From: Clostridiales bacterium
Lineage (GTDB): Bacteria; Bacillota; Clostridia; Oscillospirales; Oscillospiraceae
Direction of reading: 5' to 3'
DNA length: 8,451 nt
NCBI GenBank assembly: GCA_003533405.1
Contig: DQDL01000080.1
Location: 28,040-36,490 of the forward strand
The translations under genes were made by a program, and so were the position numbers. Positions 6,548-8,451 of the stretch are shown piece after piece; position 1 is the stretch's first letter; each line of letters starts with the position of its first letter. The notes beneath the pieces are model-generated. The model worked only from the letters and a program-made list of their open reading frames with translations, did not search any database and was not told where the DNA came from.

Positions 6548-7906
6548 TTATCTGCGAATCAGCTTAACCACTGCTTCGCAATGGCTCGTTCTCGGGAACA
6601 TGTCCAACGCCGTGGCGGCGGCGAGGGTGTAGCCGTGGGCGTTGAACACCAAAATATCTCGGGCGAGGGTCGAGGGGTTGCAGGAGACATACACGACCTT
6701 GTCGGGCTGCATTTTGCACACAGTGCGTATCGTTTCCTCGTCCATGCCCTTTCTCGACGGGTCGACGACCACGGTCTCGGGGCGGATGCCGTCTCTCAGG
6801 AACATTTCCGCCGCCTCGGCCGCATCTGCGCAGATAAACTCGGCATTTTCGATGCCGTTGCGGCAAGCGTTGCGCTTTGCGTTCTCGATGGCCTCGGGGA
6901 TTATCTCCGCACCGATGACACGCCCCGCTTTTTTCGCCAGAAACAGGCTTATCGTGCCTGCGCCGCAATACAGATCGAGCACCGTTGAATTTTGCGTGCA
7001 CTCAGCGTATTCGACCGCCCTGTTATACAGCTTTTCGGCCTGCGGCGGGTTTATCTGATAAAACGCCTGCGGGGATATCTCATACTCCACGCCGCCGAGA
7101 CTGTCGCAGACGGTGTCCCTGCCCCAAAGCGTGTAAAAATCACCGGCAAGCACGGTGTTGCCCGAGGTCTTGTTGACATTCAAAACTATGCCCGTAAGCT
7201 CGGGGCAAGCGCTGCGCAGGTGGTCTGCGAGCATCGCAGTCCTGTCGCCGAAGCCCTTGGCGGTGACGATGCAGGCGACGCAGTCGGCGGTGTTTACCGC
7301 CGTGCGTACGAACACATTGCGCACGCTGCCCTTGCGGGACTTTTCATCATAAGCCTCGATGCCGTTACGGCGCATAAACTCCAGCACTGCCGCCGTCACT
7401 CTGTCGGCTGCCTCGTTTTGCAGCAGGCAGCGCTCGACCGGCACGAGCTCATGCGTGCGGGGCGCAAAAAATCCGCTTTTGAGCTCACCTGCGACGCTGC
7501 GCACGGTGTAGATACCCTTGTTGCGGTAGCGCTCACGGCGGTCGCTGCCGATGATCTCCTCGGCCTGCACGGTCTGGCGGCCGATATGCGTCAGCGCATC
7601 GTTCAGTTTGCCGAGCTTAAAGCGCAGCTCCTCGTCATAGCTCATGTGCCGCAGGGTACAGCCGCCGCAGCGAACACAGTATTCGCAGTCGGGCGTGCGC
7701 CGCTCGGGTGACAGGTGCACGGGTTCTATTGCTTTTCCCCACACGGCGGAGCTTGTGACCTTGAGTATCTTCACCTGCCACACTTCGCCGACTATCGTGC
7801 GAGGGACGAACACCGCCCGGCCGTTTATGCGGCTCACGCCGCTGCCGTCGGAGGAGTAGCCGACTATCTCGGCCTCATAAATTTTGTTTTTTCTCAAATC
7901 TTCCAT
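6548..7906 (-). CDS. rlmD: 23S rRNA (uracil-5-)-methyltransferase RlmD/RlmCD type
   Basis: This SAM-dependent enzyme makes 5-methyluridine in 23S rRNA (U1939 in E. coli; Firmicute homologues called RlmCD may also modify U747). From ATG 7906 the protein has 452 residues. It has an N-terminal TRAM-like beta domain (8-65) and an Fe-S cluster cysteine set C74, C77, C80, C83 (CGGC). SPQAFYQINPPQAEKLY (278-294), the SAM motif DLYCGAGTISLFLA (311-324), DPSRKG (382-387), the catalytic C409 in VSCNPSTLARD, and the base-side HCEAVVKLI (442-450) follow. The frame is open to an earlier ATG at 7942, but that codon lies in the promoter -35 box, so the 12-residue extension is rejected. The -10 box ends only seven bases before ATG 7906, so the mRNA may be leaderless. 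Function is well supported; site specificity is inferred. Confidence 0.93.
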   Translation of the reverse strand: MEDLRKNKIYEAEIVGYSSDGSGVSRINGRAVFVPRTIVGEVWQVKILKVTSSAVWGKAIEPVHLSPERRTPDCEYCVRCGGCTLRHMSYDEELRFKLGKLNDALTHIGRQTVQAEEIIGSDRRERYRNKGIYTVRSVAGELKSGFFAPRTHELVPVERCLLQNEAADRVTAAVLEFMRRNGIEAYDEKSRKGSVRNVFVRTAVNTADCVACIVTAKGFGDRTAMLADHLRSACPELTGIVLNVNKTSGNTVLAGDFYTLWGRDTVCDSLGGVEYEISPQAFYQINPPQAEKLYNRAVEYAECTQNSTVLDLYCGAGTISLFLAKKAGRVIGAEIIPEAIENAKRNACRNGIENAEFICADAAEAAEMFLRDGIRPETVVVDPSRKGMDEETIRTVCKMQPDKVVYVSCNPSTLARDILVFNAHGYTLAAATALDMFPRTSHCEAVVKLIRR

Positions 7907-7913
7907 GCCACCC

Positions 7914-7942
7914 AATATACCATGATGCGTGAAATTTTTCAA
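7914..7942 (-). promoter_or_regulatory. SigA-type promoter of rlmD, possibly giving a leaderless mRNA
   Basis: Minus strand TTGAAA (7937-7942), a 17-base spacer and TATATT (7914-7919), then GGGTGGC and the ATG at 7906. With usual spacing the transcript begins at or within about three bases of the start codon. The HNH and mannosyltransferase genes to the left probably share this transcript. Confidence 0.7.
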
Positions 7943-7948
7943 TGTGAA

Positions 7949-7954
7949 TATAAT
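7949..7954 (+). promoter_or_regulatory. Possible -10 box of the lipoprotein gene
   Basis: Perfect TATAAT on the plus strand, 50 bases before the lipoprotein start and back-to-back with the rlmD promoter. No good -35 sits 16-18 bases upstream (TGCGTG at 7926-7931), so it is only a candidate. A divergent pair sharing about 100 bases is plausible. Confidence 0.35.
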
Positions 7955-8003
7955 TTTGCTTTTGCGCAGAAACTACCTGCGAATATGATTTGGAGGTTCT
8001 GCT

Positions 8004-8306
8004 ATGAAAAAAGCTATTCTTCTCATACTTGCGCTTGCCATGCTGTGCACGGCGGCGGTCGCCTGCACCGACGGCGGCAATGTGAACGACAACCGAGGCG
8101 GCGTTGTGACCGATAACGCCCATGACAGCGATATCGGCGACGATATAAAAGACGCTGCCGACGATGTAGGCGATGCGGTAAAGGACGGCGCTGACGATGT
8201 GGGCGACGCAGTCAAGGACGGTGCTGACGATATCACGCACCCGGGCGCAACTCCGCTTCAGCCGGAGGGGACTCCTGCACCGGCAACGCAAGTCATTACA
8301 CCGTGA
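8004..8306 (+). CDS. Small acidic lipoprotein with hendecad repeats
   Basis: This 100-residue secreted protein belongs to no family I recognise. Residues 1-20 are a lipoprotein signal peptide (two Lys, a hydrophobic core, AAVAC lipobox), with C21 as the probable lipidated residue. The mature part begins with a Gly/Asn/Asp-rich linker. Residues 43-79 are then strongly acidic with an 11-residue repeat (DAADDVGDAVK, DGADDVGDAVK, then a partial copy). The hydrophobic positions I44, I48, A52, V55, V59, A63, V66, V70, A74, I77 are spaced 4-4-3, as expected for a hendecad helix. A Pro/Thr-rich tail ends in VITP. GGAGG lies seven bases before the ATG, so translation is well supported. The gene diverges from rlmD, and its TGA lies inside a hairpin. 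It is expected to be anchored on the outer face of the membrane; the role is unknown. Confidence 0.85.
   Translation: MKKAILLILALAMLCTAAVACTDGGNVNDNRGGVVTDNAHDSDIGDDIKDAADDVGDAVKDGADDVGDAVKDGADDITHPGATPLQPEGTPAPATQVITP
8151..8234 (+). repeat. 33-base in-frame tandem repeat inside the lipoprotein gene
   Basis: Two full units (8151-8183, 8184-8216) and a partial third (8217-8234) encode DAADDVGDAVK, DGADDVGDAVK and DGADDI. Several differences between the units are at third codon positions, so the peptide is better conserved than the DNA. This suggests selection on the helix rather than a fresh slippage product. Confidence 0.8.
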
Positions 8307-8330
8307 AAAAAGTCCTGTGACTTTTTTCAC
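8303..8330 (+). terminator. Perfect hairpin overlapping the lipoprotein stop codon
   Basis: GTGAAAAAAGTC (8303-8314), loop CTGT, GACTTTTTTCAC (8319-8330): a 12-bp perfect stem. The T run lies in the 3' arm rather than after it, so it is not a classical terminator. It may stabilise the mRNA end or act together with the hairpins that follow. Confidence 0.5.
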
Positions 8331-8344
8331 GCTTAACACGCCAC

Positions 8345-8375
8345 ATTTTTTGTGAAGCTTTGCTTCACGAAAAAT
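8345..8375. other. Second A/T-flanked hairpin
   Basis: ATTTTTTGTGAAGC (8345-8358), loop TTT, GCTTCACGAAAAAT (8362-8375): a 14-bp stem with one G-T wobble. The GTGAA/TTCAC core resembles the hairpin at 8303-8330. It could be a member of a dispersed palindromic repeat family; this cannot be tested within one window. Confidence 0.5.
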
Positions 8376-8388
8376 CTCGCTATGCTCG

Positions 8389-8415
8389 TCAAAAAGCCTT
8401 AACAGGCGTTTTTGA
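8389..8415. terminator. Third hairpin, bidirectional terminator candidate
   Basis: TCAAAAAGCCT, loop TAAC, AGGC, bulged G, TTTTTGA. Each strand has a GC core followed by five T, so it can end the rightward lipoprotein transcript and any leftward transcript from beyond the window. The remaining bases to 8451 hold no feature I can support apart from an isolated TATAAT at 8420-8425. Confidence 0.5.
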
Positions 8416-8451
8416 TGGCTATAATCCAATTTGAGGCGGGACCTTTCTCGC

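Noticed and set aside
6992..7711. Plus-strand open frame of 239 codons antisense to rlmD
   Set aside because: It lies wholly within a clearly functional rlmD and shows no domain motif; it is a shadow of the codon bias.
7962..7989. TTGCGC-16-TATGAT promoter for the lipoprotein gene
   Set aside because: Its transcript would begin within or after the GGAGG ribosome binding site, leaving no functional leader.
8151..8234. CRISPR-like or satellite repeat
   Set aside because: The units are directly adjacent, in frame with a coding gene and only about two and a half in number, so they are a protein repeat.
7875..8429. Minus-strand open frame of 184 codons over the lipoprotein gene
   Set aside because: The plus-strand gene has a strong Shine-Dalgarno, a lipobox and a regular peptide repeat. 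The minus frame crosses the rlmD promoter and three hairpins.

Overview
The window looks like chromosomal DNA from a GC-rich member of the Clostridia (Firmicutes), probably a gut-type Oscillospirales bacterium. Supporting signs are Firmicute-type AzlC/AzlD and SecG proteins, a ruminococcal-style PIG-V mannosyltransferase, an ATP-grasp/GT2 surface-polysaccharide type protein, AAGGA/GGAGG Shine-Dalgarno sites and SigA-like promoters (TTGnnn, 17 bases, TATAnT). The species is not identifiable from the sequence alone.

Layout: almost everything is transcribed right to left. From right to left come rlmD (23S rRNA m5U methyltransferase, start best placed at 7906), an AT-richer gene for a membrane-anchored HNH endonuclease, a polytopic PIG-V-like mannosyltransferase, secG with its own promoter and a strong terminator, and azlC-azlD with a GTGA stop/start overlap. 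Next is a gene-free stretch of about 340 bases packed with hairpins and ending in a strong promoter. Last is a very long open frame (2580 down to base 1, running off the window) that fills the leftmost 2.6 kb. At the right end a small lipoprotein gene is read in the opposite direction and is followed by three consecutive hairpins.

The most unusual object is the leftmost gene. Its first ~62 codons are an unmistakable GlmS N-terminus (MCGIVGF, RLEYRGYDSAG, KAKGRL). The frame then passes without any stop into the C-terminal half of a degenerate ATP-grasp, a complete 'sugar-transfer associated' ATP-grasp, and a GT2-like domain that has lost its catalytic motifs. It looks like a gene that acquired the 5' end of a glmS gene. 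The long plus-strand open frames in this region are mirror frames of this GC-rich gene.

Functionally, the PIG-V enzyme and the ATP-grasp/GT2 chimera both point to cell-envelope glycoconjugates. SecG and AzlCD are membrane housekeeping (protein export, branched-chain amino acid export), and RlmD is ribosome modification. The HNH gene differs in composition and function from its neighbours and may be an insertion. There are no tRNAs, rRNAs, CRISPR arrays or recognisable IS elements.
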